A stretch of 64,000 nucleotides of DNA from Hymenobacter psoromatis (GCA_001596155.1 CP014771.1:3720001-3784000), one strand, 5' to 3'. Counted from the first letter of the stretch, positions 26,636 through 36,160 are shown. Translations and numbers: made by a program. Notes: generated by a model not told the origin, from the letters alone.

Positions 26636-27898
26636 TTACAGCTTAAAAGCAGCTTTAATCTGGTCCACGTAGTCAAGTTTCTCCCAGGTGAAGGTTTCGA
26701 AGGTCTTCTCCTCGCCGTCTTTCATTTTCACCGTGATGGTGCCGGGCTGGCGGCCCATGTGGCCATAGGCGGCGGTTTGGCCAAAAATGGGGTTGCGCAG
26801 GCCCAGGCGCTCCACGATGGCGTAGGGGCGCAGGTCGAACAGCTCGTTCACCTTATCTGCAATTTCGCCGTCGGTCAGGGGCTGACCAGCCGCGTTCTTG
26901 GCTTTCGTGGTGCCATAGGTAGTCACGTAGAGACCTACTGGCCTGGCCACGCCGATGGCGTAGGCCACCTGCACCAAAACCTGGTCGGCCACGCCGGCCG
27001 CCACGAGGTTTTTGGCGATGTGCCGGGTGGCGTAGGCCGCCGACCGGTCCACTTTGCTGGAGTCTTTGCCCGAGAAAGCGCCGCCGCCGTGCGCGCCCTT
27101 GCCGCCGTAGGTATCCACGATGATTTTGCGGCCCGTCAGGCCTGAATCGCCGTGCGGGCCGCCGATAACGAACTTGCCCGTGGGGTTGATATGGTGCTTT
27201 ATATCGCCCGTGAACAGGGCCTGCATCTCGGGGCTGAGGCTGGCCTTCACGCGCGGAATAAGCAGATTGATGACGTCTTGCTTGATGTGGGACAGCATCA
27301 CTTCCTCCGACGGGTCGAAGTCGTCGTGCTGGGTGCTGATAACGATGGCCTCAATCGCTTCGGGCCGGTGGTCGTCGGAGTAGCGAATCGTGACCTGGCT
27401 CTTGGCATCGGGGCGCAGGTAGGTCATTTCCCTACCCCCCTTGCGGATGGTGGCCAACTCCTGAAGCAGGCTGTGCGACAAATCCAGGGCCAGCGGCATG
27501 TAGTTGGCCGTCTCGTTGGTGGCGTAGCCGAACATCATGCCCTGGTCGCCGGCACCCTGCTCCTCGGGAGCCTGGCGCACTACCCCCTGGTTGATATCGG
27601 GCGACTGCTCGTGCAGCGCCGACAGGATGCCGCAGCTTTCGGCCTCAAACTTATACTCGGCCTTGGTGTAGCCGATGCGGCGGATAACGTCGCGGGCAAT
27701 GTGCTGCACATCAACGTAAGCGGAAGACTTTACTTCACCGGCAATAACGACGAGGCCGGTGGTAACGAGCGTTTCGCAGGCAACTTTGGCGGCGGGGTCC
27801 TGGCGCAAAAAGTCGTCGAGGATGGCGTCAGAAATCTGGTCGGCAACTTTATCGGGATGGCCTTCCGAAACCGATTCGGAAGTGAACAGATAGGGCAT
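26636..27898 (-). CDS. metK: S-adenosylmethionine synthetase
   Basis: 420 aa, the usual bacterial length with a small insertion. It makes SAM from methionine and ATP. Motifs: [12 protein letters not shown] (residues 14-25), [12 protein letters not shown], and [39 protein letters not shown] word lies in the gene at 27,428 and encodes part of Lys-Gly-Gly-Arg. Upstream there is a promoter-proximal hairpin (next entries) that could regulate it. ahcY, the other main methyl-cycle gene, is 2 kb away. Confidence 0.98.
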   Translation of the reverse strand: MPYLFTSESVSEGHPDKVADQISDAILDDFLRQDPAAKVACETLVTTGLVVIAGEVKSSAYVDVQHIARDVIRRIGYTKAEYKFEAESCGILSALHEQSPDINQGVVRQAPEEQGAGDQGMMFGYATNETANYMPLALDLSHSLLQELATIRKGGREMTYLRPDAKSQVTIRYSDDHRPEAIEAIVISTQHDDFDPSEEVMLSHIKQDVINLLIPRVKASLSPEMQALFTGDIKHHINPTGKFVIGGPHGDSGLTGRKIIVDTYGGKGAHGGGAFSGKDSSKVDRSAAYATRHIAKNLVAAGVADQVLVQVAYAIGVARPVGLYVTTYGTTKAKNAAGQPLTDGEIADKVNELFDLRPYAIVERLGLRNPIFGQTAAYGHMGRQPGTITVKMKDGEEKTFETFTWEKLDYVDQIKAAFKL

Positions 27899-27914
27899 GG
27901 CAAGGGGCTAGACA

Positions 27915-27956
27915 AACAAAAACCCGCCCGTCGGGCCGGTCAGGGGCGCGGGCGGG
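27915..27956 (-). terminator. Terminator-like hairpin in the metK leader
   Basis: On the minus strand CCCGCCCG ... CGGGCGGG forms an 8-bp GC stem followed by TTTTTGTTTG, ending about 17 nt before the metK ATG. It can terminate the upstream methyltransferase transcript, but because a promoter box lies before it, it may also act as an attenuator for metK. Confidence 0.65.
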
Positions 27957-27963
27957 CGGGCCG

Positions 27964-27971
27964 CAAAACTA
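27964..27971 (-). promoter_or_regulatory. Probable -7 box of the metK promoter
   Basis: TAGTTTTG followed by C on the minus strand fits TAnnTTTG exactly, 66 nt upstream of the metK ATG. The upstream box is poor (CTTG only 16 nt away). Confidence 0.5.
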
Positions 27972-28005
27972 CTCATTAAATCCTGACCAAGCGTGCCTTG
28001 GACCG

Positions 28006-29208
28006 CTAAGCAGGGGTAGGCAGCTTCTCGCACACCAGCACCACGAAACGTCCGCGCAAGTCGGTGGTCGCGAATAAATAAATGTCGCCACCCTCCCGGA
28101 TACCCGTGTGCCGCCGAAAATCGGCCACCGACTCGGGAAAATTACGGGTCGTGACGTGCGCCCGGCCCTCGGGGCCGAGGTAAGTTTTGAGGGTGGGGCC
28201 ATCGGCCTTTTCGGTGGCCAGAATCTTGAAAATCCGGCCCGGAAAATCGGCCCGTAAGTCCTGGCTGGTATAAAGGTGGCTGTGCTGTTGCAGCTTTAGC
28301 AGCTCAAAGGCCGAGCCAACACTCTTGAAGGCACCGGCCTTGAGAATGGCGGCATTAGGCTCGTAGAGGTATTGTTGCGCCTCGGCGTAGCGCGGCACGG
28401 CGCGGGCCTCGCGGGCCCGGTTGAGGCGAAACTCCTGCTGGCTGCCATCGCGGCGCAGGTTCACGGCCAGGCGCTCGGGGTCCACGGCGGGCTCTTCGCC
28501 CAGCTCGTACAAAACTTCTTTTACCTCATTTTCCACGGCCACTACCCAGAGCCGGCGCACGTGCTTCAGCTCTCGAATAGCCAGCTCGATATCGAGTATC
28601 GGCGATGTTTTGAGCAAAATGCGCGGCGCGTGGCGCAGCAGCAGGGGTAGGAGGCGCGGCACGTCGGGCTCACAGTCGGCCAGCTTAAAAGCCTTGCCAC
28701 CTTTTTTATCGCGCCGGGCCGGGTCAAGGTATAACCAGTCGAATTGCTGGCCGCTTTGCTTGAGAAACGCCGCCGCATCGCCCGTGTGGGTCGCTATATT
28801 ACTGATGCCCAGCTGGTCAAGATTGTACGCCACCACGGCGGCCAGGTGCGCATCGCGCTCCACATAAGCCACCTGGTCAACCACGGCGGCAAAATGCGCC
28901 GCATCGGCTCCAAAACCGCCGGTTAGGTCGGCCAAGCTGGTTGCGCCGGCCACCAGCGCCGCCTTGTAGGTGGCCGTGCGCTCCGACGAAGCTTGCTCGA
29001 CTGAAAGCGCGGGCGGAAAAATCAGCTCCTGGTTGTCGGCCCAGGTGGGCAGCTTGCCGCGGGCTTTTTGGCGGGCCTGAATCTGGCGCACCAGCTCGGG
29101 CACTGGCAGGTGAGGGTGGCGGCGGGCTTGCAGCGCCAGGTGCGCCGGGTCGTCGTGCAGGTGGGCAGCCACGTAGCGCCGGGCCGCCTCGGGTAAAGGA
29201 AACTCCAT
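28006..29208 (-). CDS. SAM-dependent methyltransferase with THUMP-like C-terminus
   Basis: 400 aa from the ATG at 29208 (the open frame extends to 29268 with non-conserved residues). The centre is a class I methyltransferase: the SAM loop DLTGGFGADAAHFA, then YVERDAHLAAVVAYNL, and the catalytic-type motif YLDPARRDKKGGKAF. The C-terminus fits the THUMP-like domain. The target is probably a structured RNA, by analogy with TrmG10/TYW2-like enzymes, but this is an inference. The last codons contain a CCTACCCC word. It lies upstream of metK on the same strand. Confidence 0.82.
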   Translation of the reverse strand: MEFPLPEAARRYVAAHLHDDPAHLALQARRHPHLPVPELVRQIQARQKARGKLPTWADNQELIFPPALSVEQASSERTATYKAALVAGATSLADLTGGFGADAAHFAAVVDQVAYVERDAHLAAVVAYNLDQLGISNIATHTGDAAAFLKQSGQQFDWLYLDPARRDKKGGKAFKLADCEPDVPRLLPLLLRHAPRILLKTSPILDIELAIRELKHVRRLWVVAVENEVKEVLYELGEEPAVDPERLAVNLRRDGSQQEFRLNRAREARAVPRYAEAQQYLYEPNAAILKAGAFKSVGSAFELLKLQQHSHLYTSQDLRADFPGRIFKILATEKADGPTLKTYLGPEGRAHVTTRNFPESVADFRRHTGIREGGDIYLFATTDLRGRFVVLVCEKLPTPA

Positions 29209-29310
29209 TGTGCAGCTACTAACGAAAAAAACGGGGCGCTGGTGCATTTGCCGCCCACAATTGAACACCGTGCCAAACCGGGGGGGTAGGGCCTGGGGGC
29301 CCTAGTCGCC

Positions 29311-29907
29311 TCAGAGCTGCCAGCGCAGGGCGAAGGCCGGCCGGCCATTGAGCGCCGCCATGCCCACGCTGGCCGGGCGCAGCTTGGGCCATATGCTACC
29401 GTGCCCGGCGGGCAAGTCCGAATTATAGTTATCAACCGCCTGCTTCAAATACTCATTGGTGTGGCGGTTGATGAAAAGTGTTGCCAGCAAGCTCACTACC
29501 GCGATGCCGGCGGCCGCCTGCTGCGCGCCGTTGAAATAAACCGGGTCGCCGTGGCTGAATACCTGCGACCCGTAGAACCCGAGCGACCCTACCAGCAGCG
29601 CCTTATCGGCCAGGTACAGCGATTTTTGCCGCTTGTAATTGTCCAGCTCGCCGAGCGCCGACGCATTGCCCGCGAGGTAAGGCCGCAGCTTGCCGCCGAA
29701 GAAGCCAGCATTTTGGTAGTCCTCCCCCGTTTTGCCGGGGGGTAGGAAATAAAAATTATGTTGCGGGCCGTACTGGCCGCGCTCCTGGTCTTCGGGCGAA
29801 AGCCGGATAGTAGCCGGCGCGACTTGTTGCGCCTGGGCCGCCTGAGCGCCAACTGCCAGGCTGACTGCTAAAAAAGATGTTGCCAGCCAGTGAATTGTGC
29901 GTCCCAT
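29311..29907 (-). CDS. Exported or membrane protein of unknown function
   Basis: 198 aa from the ATG at 29907. It has a clear signal peptide (MGRTIHWLATSFLAVSLAVG ... AQAQQ, cleavage about residue 27), a polar region with YFLPPGKTGEDYQNAGFFGGKLRPYL, one or two weakly hydrophobic helices (about 95-140), and the motif INRHTNEYLKQAVDNYN. No family recognised. A GGGGGGTAGG word is present in the coding region at 29,730. It is divergent from ahcY. Confidence 0.65.
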   Translation of the reverse strand: MGRTIHWLATSFLAVSLAVGAQAAQAQQVAPATIRLSPEDQERGQYGPQHNFYFLPPGKTGEDYQNAGFFGGKLRPYLAGNASALGELDNYKRQKSLYLADKALLVGSLGFYGSQVFSHGDPVYFNGAQQAAAGIAVVSLLATLFINRHTNEYLKQAVDNYNSDLPAGHGSIWPKLRPASVGMAALNGRPAFALRWQL

Positions 29908-30025
29908 ATGAATAAAAGGTATTGTAACGGCCGGCAAAGGTATGCGCTGTGCGCATCGACCCAACGCCCAAACAAAGCGTTATCTTCGTGGTTGAAACGC
30001 CAGACCTTTCATTTGCCGATTTATT

Positions 30026-31345
30026 ATGGTAGCGACCAAGCCCACAACCTACGTTCCCTATAAAGTAAAAGACCTGAGCCTGGCCGAGTGGGGCCGCAAG
30101 GAAATTCGCTTGGCCGAAGCCGAAATGCCCGGCCTCATGTCCCTGCGCGAAGAGTTTGGCCCCAGCCAGCCGCTTAAAGGCGCCCGCATCGCTGGTTGCC
30201 TGCACATGACCATTCAAACGGCCGTGCTCATTGAGACGCTCATCGCGCTCGGGGCCGACGTCACGTGGTCGTCGTGCAACATATTTTCGACCCAGGACCA
30301 TGCCGCCGCGGCCATCGCCGCCGCCGGCATTCCGGTATATGCCTGGAAGAGCATGAACGAAGAAGAGTTCGACTGGTGCATCGAGCAAACAATGTGGTTT
30401 GGCGAGGAGCGCCAGCCGCTGAACATGATTCTGGATGATGGCGGCGACCTCACCAACATGGTGCTCAACCAGTTCCCCGAGCTGGCGGCCGGCATCAAAG
30501 GCGTGAGCGAGGAAACCACGACCGGCGTGTTGCGCCTCATCGAGCGCGTGAAAGATGGCTCGCTGCCCTTCCCCGCGTTCAACGTGAACGACTCGGTAAC
30601 GAAGTCAAAATTTGACAATAAATACGGCTGCAAAGAGTCGGCCGTGGACGCTATCCGCCGCGCTACCGATGTAATGATGGCCGGCAAAGTGGCCGTAGTA
30701 GCTGGCTACGGCGACGTAGGAAAAGGTACTGCCGCTTCGCTCAGCGGCGCTGGTGCCCGCGTCATCGTAACCGAGATTGACCCCATCTGCGCCCTGCAGG
30801 CTGCGATGGACGGCTTCGAAGTGAAGAAGATGGAGAACGCCATTCCGCGCGCCGACATCGTTATCACGACCACCGGCAACTGTGACATCATCCGCGAGGA
30901 GCATTTCCGCGCCCTCAAGGACAAGGCGATTGTCTGCAACATCGGCCACTTCGACGATGAAATCGACATGGCCTGGCTGAACAAGAACTACGGCCACACC
31001 AAAGACACGGTGAAGCCGCAGGTTGATATCTATAATATTGACGGCAAAGAGGTTATCATCTTGGCCGAAGGTCGTTTGGTGAACCTGGGCTGCGCCACTG
31101 GTCACCCCTCGTTCGTGATGTCGAACTCATTCACCAACCAGACGCTGGCCCAGCTAGAGCTGTGGAAGAACGCCGACCAGTACGAGCACCAGGTGTACAC
31201 CCTACCCAAGCACCTCGACGAGAAAGTAGCCCGCCTGCACCTCACCAAAATCGGTGTCGAGCTGGACGAGCTCACGCCCAAGCAAGCCGACTACATCAAG
31301 GTGCCGGTGGAAGGCCCGTTCAAATCGGACCTGTACCGCTACTAG
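30026..31345 (+). CDS. ahcY: Adenosylhomocysteinase
   Basis: 439 aa, standard length. It hydrolyses S-adenosylhomocysteine to adenosine and homocysteine using bound NAD. Visible are the substrate-side [14 protein letters not shown], the NAD-binding [15 protein letters not shown] (about 228-242), [22 protein letters not shown], and the C-terminal KSDLYRY that reaches the NAD site of the neighbouring subunit. The stop codon is followed directly by GGGGGTAGG and then a strong terminator. Confidence 0.98.
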   Translation: MVATKPTTYVPYKVKDLSLAEWGRKEIRLAEAEMPGLMSLREEFGPSQPLKGARIAGCLHMTIQTAVLIETLIALGADVTWSSCNIFSTQDHAAAAIAAAGIPVYAWKSMNEEEFDWCIEQTMWFGEERQPLNMILDDGGDLTNMVLNQFPELAAGIKGVSEETTTGVLRLIERVKDGSLPFPAFNVNDSVTKSKFDNKYGCKESAVDAIRRATDVMMAGKVAVVAGYGDVGKGTAASLSGAGARVIVTEIDPICALQAAMDGFEVKKMENAIPRADIVITTTGNCDIIREEHFRALKDKAIVCNIGHFDDEIDMAWLNKNYGHTKDTVKPQVDIYNIDGKEVIILAEGRLVNLGCATGHPSFVMSNSFTNQTLAQLELWKNADQYEHQVYTLPKHLDEKVARLHLTKIGVELDELTPKQADYIKVPVEGPFKSDLYRY

Positions 31346-31370
31346 GGGGTAGGAAAATTCGAAATAAATA

Positions 31371-31415
31371 CAAAAAAAGGTCTCGCCAGCATTGCGCTGG
31401 CGAGACCTTTTTTTG
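31371..31415. terminator. Bidirectional terminator between ahcY and the SDR gene
   Basis: A perfect 20-bp stem, CAAAAAAAGGTCTCGCCAGC with its complement, around a 5-nt loop; it has A- and T-tracts suited to both directions. Confidence 0.9.
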
Positions 31416-31446
31416 TGAGGTAGCGCTCGTATTGGCAGGCGGCAGC

Positions 31447-32316
31447 CTAATCCAAAAACTTAGTGCCCGTCAGTGTTTCGCTTATCTGCCATAGCCGTTG
31501 GTTGTTAGCCGCCGTGTTGAAGCTGCTTTTCACTGGCTCCGGCTTTTTCTTGCTAAAAAAGCCACCGCTGGTATTCCCTACCTCCTCATCCGAGGTCAGG
31601 AAGATGCTGGTTTCCGCGCCCTTCTCGGGCGAAAGCATGAAGGGCCGGCCCAAGGCCAGCACGGCCGACAGCCAGCCGCCCGACTGCTTGCCGTAGCCCG
31701 TAGCCACTGCGCCGGGGTGCAGCGAATTAGTGGTCACGTTCGTGATGCCGTGCGCGCGCAGGCGCTGGGCCAACTCCTGGGTAAACATAATATTCCAAAG
31801 CTTGGTGGTGCCATACTCCCACATCGCGCTGTATGAGCGCTCCGACTGAATGTCATCGAGCGTGGGCTTGGAAAAGCGGTAGGCCATCGAGGCTACGTTG
31901 ACGATGCGGGCGGCCGGGCTTTTTTGCAGCAGGTCGAAGAGCAGGCTGGTGAGCAAAAATGGCCCCAAGTGATTGGTTGCCAGCGTCATCTCGTAGCCAT
32001 CGGCTGATAATTCGCGCTCGGTCCCAAACATGAGGCCGGCATTGTTCACCAACACGTCGAGGCGCGGATACTTATCGTGCAACTGAGCTGCCACGTCGCG
32101 CACTTGTTGCAGCACCGACAGGTCGGCCAGCACGATATCAACCCGCTCATTGCCCGTGGCCGCGATAATTTCGCGCTGCGTGCGCTCGGCCTTGCCGCGG
32201 TTGCGGGCCAGCATAATAACGTGCGCGCCCTGCCGCGCCAGCTCGCGCGCCGTAATTTCGCCAATGCCCGAGGTAGCCCCCGTGACGAGGATGATTTTGT
32301 CTTGTAAGTCAGCCAT
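31447..32316 (-). CDS. Short-chain dehydrogenase/reductase (retinol dehydrogenase-like)
   Basis: 289 aa. The NAD(P) loop is VTGATSGIGEITARELA (residues 11-27), then NNAG (about 90), and the catalytic Ser and YGTTK. Length and the C-terminal extension resemble the RDH/WW-oxidoreductase-like branch of classical SDRs. Substrate unknown. It converges on ahcY across the terminator. Confidence 0.88.
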   Translation of the reverse strand: MADLQDKIILVTGATSGIGEITARELARQGAHVIMLARNRGKAERTQREIIAATGNERVDIVLADLSVLQQVRDVAAQLHDKYPRLDVLVNNAGLMFGTERELSADGYEMTLATNHLGPFLLTSLLFDLLQKSPAARIVNVASMAYRFSKPTLDDIQSERSYSAMWEYGTTKLWNIMFTQELAQRLRAHGITNVTTNSLHPGAVATGYGKQSGGWLSAVLALGRPFMLSPEKGAETSIFLTSDEEVGNTSGGFFSKKKPEPVKSSFNTAANNQRLWQISETLTGTKFLD

Positions 32317-32504
32317 GATTTTCGTTAATGAAGTGGCCCGGCTATACGTGAGCAGCCAGCTAAGGGTAAGCCAACGCCAAATTCCGCGCTAGCGCCGGGC
32401 CTTGGTGGCGGGCTTGGGCAGCGTACCGCGCAGGTTTGGGCAGTTGCTGAAAGGCCTCAGAGGGGTTGATGAAAGAGAAGGGGGGGTAGGCGCTCATAAG
32501 CAAA

Positions 32505-32534
32505 TTTGCAGCTTGGCCGCGCCGCCTACCTTTG
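32505..32534 (+). promoter_or_regulatory. Promoter of the glycosyltransferase pair
   Basis: TTTG at 32505-32508, 18-nt spacer, TACCTTTG at 32527-32534. Transcription should begin near 32541, which excludes the first possible start codon of the gene that follows. Confidence 0.7.
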
Positions 32535-32549
32535 CCGGTGCTTTTTAGT

Positions 32550-33323
32550 GTGCCCGTGCCAGCGCTTTCCATCGTCATCATCACCTTCAACGAAGAGGCT
32601 AACATTGCCCGCTGCCTGCAGGCGCTGGTCAATGTGGCCGATGAAGTGCTGGTCGTGGATTCTTTTTCAACTGACCGCACCGTGGAAATCTGCCGTCAGC
32701 ACGGCGCGCGGGTGGTGCAGCACGCCTTTGCGGGCTACGTCGAGCAGAAAAACTTTGCTACCGACCAAGCCAAATTTGACCACATCTTGCAGCTTGATGC
32801 CGACGAAGTGCTCACCAACGAGTTGCGGCAAAGCATTGGGGTAGCGAAGGCGAACTGGCAGCACGCGGCGTATTCGCTGGCCCGCCTCACCAACTACTGC
32901 GGCACCTGGGTGCGCCACGGCGGCTGGTACCCCGACCGCAAGCTGCGCCTCTACGACCGCCGCCTGGGCCGCTGGCAGGGCCTGCTGCTGCACGAGCGCT
33001 ACGAGGTGCAGCCCGGCCAAACGACCGGCCAGCTCGCCGGCGATGCGCTCCACTACTCCTATAATTCTATCGCGCAGCACGTTAGCCAGCTCAATAAATT
33101 CACCAGCATCACGGCGCAGGAGCTGGCGCTGCGGGGCAAGACGCGGGTCACGCTGTTTCATCTGCTAGGCAAGCCGCTCTGGAAATTCGTGCACGGCTAC
33201 GTGTTTCGACTGGGCTTTTTGGATGGCTTCGCGGGGCTGAGTATCGCGGTCATCTCGGCCTGGGGCGTGTTTTTGAAGTTCGCGAAGCTGAAAACCGGCA
33301 CCCAAAACGCTCCCACCGCGTGA
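32550..33323 (+). CDS. Family 2 glycosyltransferase (KdtX/WaaE-like)
   Basis: About 257 aa. The frame opens at a TTG at 32532, but that codon lies in the -7 box, so a GTG at 32550 (or 32556) is the likely start, leaving an almost leaderless message. GT-A signatures: SIVIITFNEEANIARCL, DSFSTDRT, and the metal-binding LQLDADEVL. The body (LTNYCGTWVRHGGWYPDRKLRLY) is characteristic of the WaaE/KdtX group that adds glucose to the lipopolysaccharide core, so an envelope-sugar role is likely. The last bases overlap the next gene. Confidence 0.9.
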   Translation: MPVPALSIVIITFNEEANIARCLQALVNVADEVLVVDSFSTDRTVEICRQHGARVVQHAFAGYVEQKNFATDQAKFDHILQLDADEVLTNELRQSIGVAKANWQHAAYSLARLTNYCGTWVRHGGWYPDRKLRLYDRRLGRWQGLLLHERYEVQPGQTTGQLAGDALHYSYNSIAQHVSQLNKFTSITAQELALRGKTRVTLFHLLGKPLWKFVHGYVFRLGFLDGFAGLSIAVISAWGVFLKFAKLKTGTQNAPTA

Positions 33324-34396
33324 GCCAGACCTTCCTCGTCTCGCGCACCGACGCCATCGGCGATGTGGTGCTGACCCTGCCCGTAGCCGGCTGGCTCAAG
33401 CAGCACTACCCCGGTTGCCGGGTGGTGCTCATCGGGCGCGCCTACACGGCGGCCGTGGCGGCGGCCTGCCCGTGGGTGGATGATTTCCTGAGTCTGGATG
33501 AGCTGGAAGAACTAGGTGAGCCCGCCGCCGTCTCCTCTCTTGAAGCGCGGGCGATGGAAGATGCGCAGGTGGCAGGAATCCAGGAATACCAAGCTCAAGC
33601 CATTATTCACGTCTTTCCTAATAAATTATTGGCCCGGCTGGCCCGGCAGGCAGGTATTCCGGTGCGCATCGGCACGCGCAACCGGCTGTTTCACTGGCTC
33701 ACCTGCAACCGGCTGGTGGCCCTCAGCCGCCGCCACTCGCCCCTGCACGAGGCCCAGCTGAACCTGGCGCTGCTGGCCCCGCTGGGCCTCCCTACCCCCC
33801 TTCCGCTGGCCGAAGCCGCTGCCCTGGTGCGCCTGGTGCCCGCCGTGCCGCTGTCGCTTCAGTTTCGGGAATTATTGGCTGCCCGCCAGCCGGGCCAGCT
33901 CAATATCATTCTGCATCCGCGCAGCCGGGGTAGCGCCCGCGAGTGGGGCTTGCCGCATTTTGGCCAGCTGGCTCGGCTGCTACACGCGGCCGGGCACCGG
34001 GTTTTTATCAGCGGCACGGCCGCCGAAGGCGAAGAGCTGGCCGACTGGCTGCGCGAAAACGCGGCCTTTTTAGCGGCCAACCTCACCGGGCAGCTCGACC
34101 TGCCCGAATTCATTGCCTTTATCGCGGCGGCCGATGGACTGGTGGCGGGTAGCACCGGGCCGCTGCACCTGGCCGCGGCGCTGGGCCGCCACGCGCTGGG
34201 ACTATATCCGCCCACAAAACCCATGCATCCTGGCCGCTGGGGGCCGCTCGGGCCGCACGCCGGCTACCTGGTTTTTGACCGCCCCGATTGCCAGGATTGC
34301 CGCACGCAACCCACCGCCTGCACCTGCATAAAAGCCATTGAGCCTGCTATGGTAGCCGCCCAGGTTGCTCAGTGGCAGCCGTTGCCGGCAAACTAG
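33320..34396 (+). CDS. Family 9 glycosyltransferase (heptosyltransferase-like)
   Basis: 358 aa, starting at a GTG whose last bases overlap the upstream TGA (GTGA), which suggests translational coupling. Typical GT9 features: RTDAIGDVVLTLPVAGWLK at the N-terminus, HPRSRGSAREWG in the donor domain, GTAAEGEELAD, and GSTGPLHLAAALG. GT9 enzymes add heptose or related sugars to lipid A core. With the upstream GT2 gene it forms a two-gene core-oligosaccharide operon. The C-terminus has a Cys cluster (CQDCRTQPTACTC). Confidence 0.92.
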   Translation: MSQTFLVSRTDAIGDVVLTLPVAGWLKQHYPGCRVVLIGRAYTAAVAAACPWVDDFLSLDELEELGEPAAVSSLEARAMEDAQVAGIQEYQAQAIIHVFPNKLLARLARQAGIPVRIGTRNRLFHWLTCNRLVALSRRHSPLHEAQLNLALLAPLGLPTPLPLAEAAALVRLVPAVPLSLQFRELLAARQPGQLNIILHPRSRGSAREWGLPHFGQLARLLHAAGHRVFISGTAAEGEELADWLRENAAFLAANLTGQLDLPEFIAFIAAADGLVAGSTGPLHLAAALGRHALGLYPPTKPMHPGRWGPLGPHAGYLVFDRPDCQDCRTQPTACTCIKAIEPAMVAAQVAQWQPLPAN

Positions 34397-34507
34397 CACC
34401 TGCCTCCTGTCGTAAGTGGTTTCACGGTAGGCTCATTAACACGAAATTGGTTCAGTTACCTTAGGCTTTTCGGCCAATCGGGTAACTAAATCGCTGCTGT
34501 GTGGTCT

Positions 34508-34515
34508 TACTTTTG
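34508..34515 (+). promoter_or_regulatory. Probable -7 box of the ECF sigma-factor operon
   Basis: TACTTTTG followed by C matches TAnnTTTG, 37 nt before the ATG of the sigma gene. No TTTG at the expected upstream distance. Confidence 0.45.
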
Positions 34516-34552
34516 CCCAACTGCTGACTTTATATCCGCCTTATCTACTATT

Positions 34553-35203
34553 ATGAGTGACTCTCCCGAACGGGTGAAGCTGAGCAAAGAGGAAAAAGAC
34601 CGGCGTTTCCAGGCCGAGTTGATGCCCGTGCTCGACCCGCTCTATAACTTCGCCTACCGCCTCACGCTCGACGAAGACGACGCCAATGACCTGGTGCAGG
34701 AAACTTACCTCAAGGCGTACCGCTTTTTCGAGTACTTCGAGCCCGGCACCAATGCCAAGGCCTGGCTTTTCCGCATCCTGAAAAACTCGTTTATTAACGA
34801 TTTTCGGAAGAAAAGCAAGCAGCCCGCTAAGGTCGATTACAGCGAAATTGAAGGATATTATAACCCCGATGAGGTAGAAGGCGATGCTGACACCGGCGCC
34901 TCCTCCTCAGATATGCGGCAGCAATCGACCCGCGACCTGATTGGCGACGAGGTAGCGAGTGCGTTGAACTCACTACCCGTTGATTTTCGGACTGTTATAA
35001 TCCTGTGCGACCTCGAAGGCTTCACCTATGAGGAGATGGCCAAAGTGCTCGATATTCCTATCGGCACGGTGCGTTCGCGCCTGCACCGGGCCCGTAATTT
35101 CCTTAAAGAGAAGCTGGAAAAATATGCTTCCTCGATGGGTTATGGGAACGATGACGCGCAGGACGCAGTTGATGACGCCGAACACGACGACGAAAATACT
35201 TAA
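34553..35203 (+). CDS. ECF-type RNA polymerase sigma factor
   Basis: 216 aa from the ATG at 34553; the frame is open from 34499 but the extra codons include the promoter box. Region 2 has PLYNFAYRLTLDEDDANDLVQETYLKAYRFF and KAWLFRILKNSFINDFRK; region 4 has LPVDFRTVIILCDLEGFTYEEMAKVLDIPIGTVRSRLHRAR. The C-terminal tail is acidic (DDAQDAVDDAEHDDENT). Close relatives are found across Bacteroidota next to a small zinc-binding gene, as here. Regulon unknown. Confidence 0.95.
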   Translation: MSDSPERVKLSKEEKDRRFQAELMPVLDPLYNFAYRLTLDEDDANDLVQETYLKAYRFFEYFEPGTNAKAWLFRILKNSFINDFRKKSKQPAKVDYSEIEGYYNPDEVEGDADTGASSSDMRQQSTRDLIGDEVASALNSLPVDFRTVIILCDLEGFTYEEMAKVLDIPIGTVRSRLHRARNFLKEKLEKYASSMGYGNDDAQDAVDDAEHDDENT

Positions 35204-35254
35204 TTCCTCCCTCATCATTTAACCCCAGGCTAAGACCCTGTTCCCGACTCGCTC

Positions 35255-35557
35255 ATGGAAGCTACCGCTACTACAACCAATCTGTCGGCCCCCCTTGCCT
35301 CAGCCTCCCCGCTGGCCAACGCCCCCGACTGCGACCGCGTGAACAATGTACTTGACCAACTTCTCGAAGGACGGGTCCTGACGGAAGAAGAAGAGGGTTA
35401 CCTCATTCACCACGGTGAAGACTGCTCGCCTTGCTTCGATGATATCAAGAAGCAGCAGTTTTTTATTGGCTTTCTCAATGAGAAAGTAGGCCGCCGGGCC
35501 GTGCCTTCGGCCCTGCCGCACGCCATCATGGCGCGCTTGCACGCCGAAATGGCCTAG
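35255..35557 (+). CDS. Soluble anti-sigma factor candidate with a zinc motif
   Basis: 100 aa. It contains HHGEDCSPC, an H-x3-C-x2-C arrangement like the ZAS zinc motif of anti-sigma factors, preceded by an acidic helix (LEGRVLTEEEEGYL). It has no membrane helix, so it would act in the cytoplasm, as RsrA/ChrR-type anti-sigma factors do. It follows the sigma gene by 51 nt. Anti-sigma function is inferred from motif and position. Confidence 0.7.
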   Translation: MEATATTTNLSAPLASASPLANAPDCDRVNNVLDQLLEGRVLTEEEEGYLIHHGEDCSPCFDDIKKQQFFIGFLNEKVGRRAVPSALPHAIMARLHAEMA

Positions 35558-35569
35558 CTTTGCAGCCCT

Positions 35570-36160
35570 ATGCAGGGCAAAATCATTGTATTCTCAGCTC
35601 CTTCGGGTGCGGGCAAAACGACTATCGTGCATCGGCTCATGGGGTTAATCCCCGAGCTGAGCTTTTCCATCTCTGCTTGCACCCGCGACCGCCGGGGGCG
35701 TGCCGAGGTCAATGGCAAAGACTACCACTTCATCTCCGTGGCGGATTTTCAGGATAAAATCCGCCACGACGAGTTTGTGGAGTGGGAAGAAGTGTACGAA
35801 GGTGCCTTCTATGGCACGCTAAAATCGGAGATTGAGCGCATCTGGTCCACTGGCCGGCACGCTATTCTCGATGTTGATGTGAAAGGCGGCCTAAGCATCA
35901 AGGAGTTTTATAAAGACCGGGCGCTTGCCGTGTTCGTGCGGCCACCATCCATTGAGGCGCTGGCGCAACGCCTCACCGCGCGGGCCACCGACTCTACTTC
36001 TAGCATTTCTTCGCGGGTGTACAAAGCCACGTTTGAGCTTGCCTTTGAGGACAAGTTCGACGTGACGGTTGTCAACGACAACCTCGAAGAGGCCGTGGCC
36101 CATGCCGAGCAGCTGGTGCGTGACTTCATCGTGAAAGACGCCGCCCCCGAGGCAGTATGA
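35570..36160 (+). CDS. gmk: Guanylate kinase
   Basis: 196 aa. It converts GMP and ATP to GDP and ADP. The P-loop SAPSGAGKTTIVHRL is at residues 9-23, followed by SISACTRDRRGRAEVNGKDYHF (GMP-binding), EWEEVYEGAFYGT and AILDVDVKGG. It overlaps nadD by 4 nt (ATGA) and follows the zinc-motif gene closely, so it may share the sigma-factor transcript. Confidence 0.97.
   Translation: MQGKIIVFSAPSGAGKTTIVHRLMGLIPELSFSISACTRDRRGRAEVNGKDYHFISVADFQDKIRHDEFVEWEEVYEGAFYGTLKSEIERIWSTGRHAILDVDVKGGLSIKEFYKDRALAVFVRPPSIEALAQRLTARATDSTSSISSRVYKATFELAFEDKFDVTVVNDNLEEAVAHAEQLVRDFIVKDAAPEAV

Noticed and set aside
27898..28005. SAM riboswitch upstream of metK
   Set aside because: The leader after the predicted start is only about 60 nt and is mostly one simple GC hairpin; the conserved cores of the SAM riboswitch classes were not seen. 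Only attenuation remains possible.
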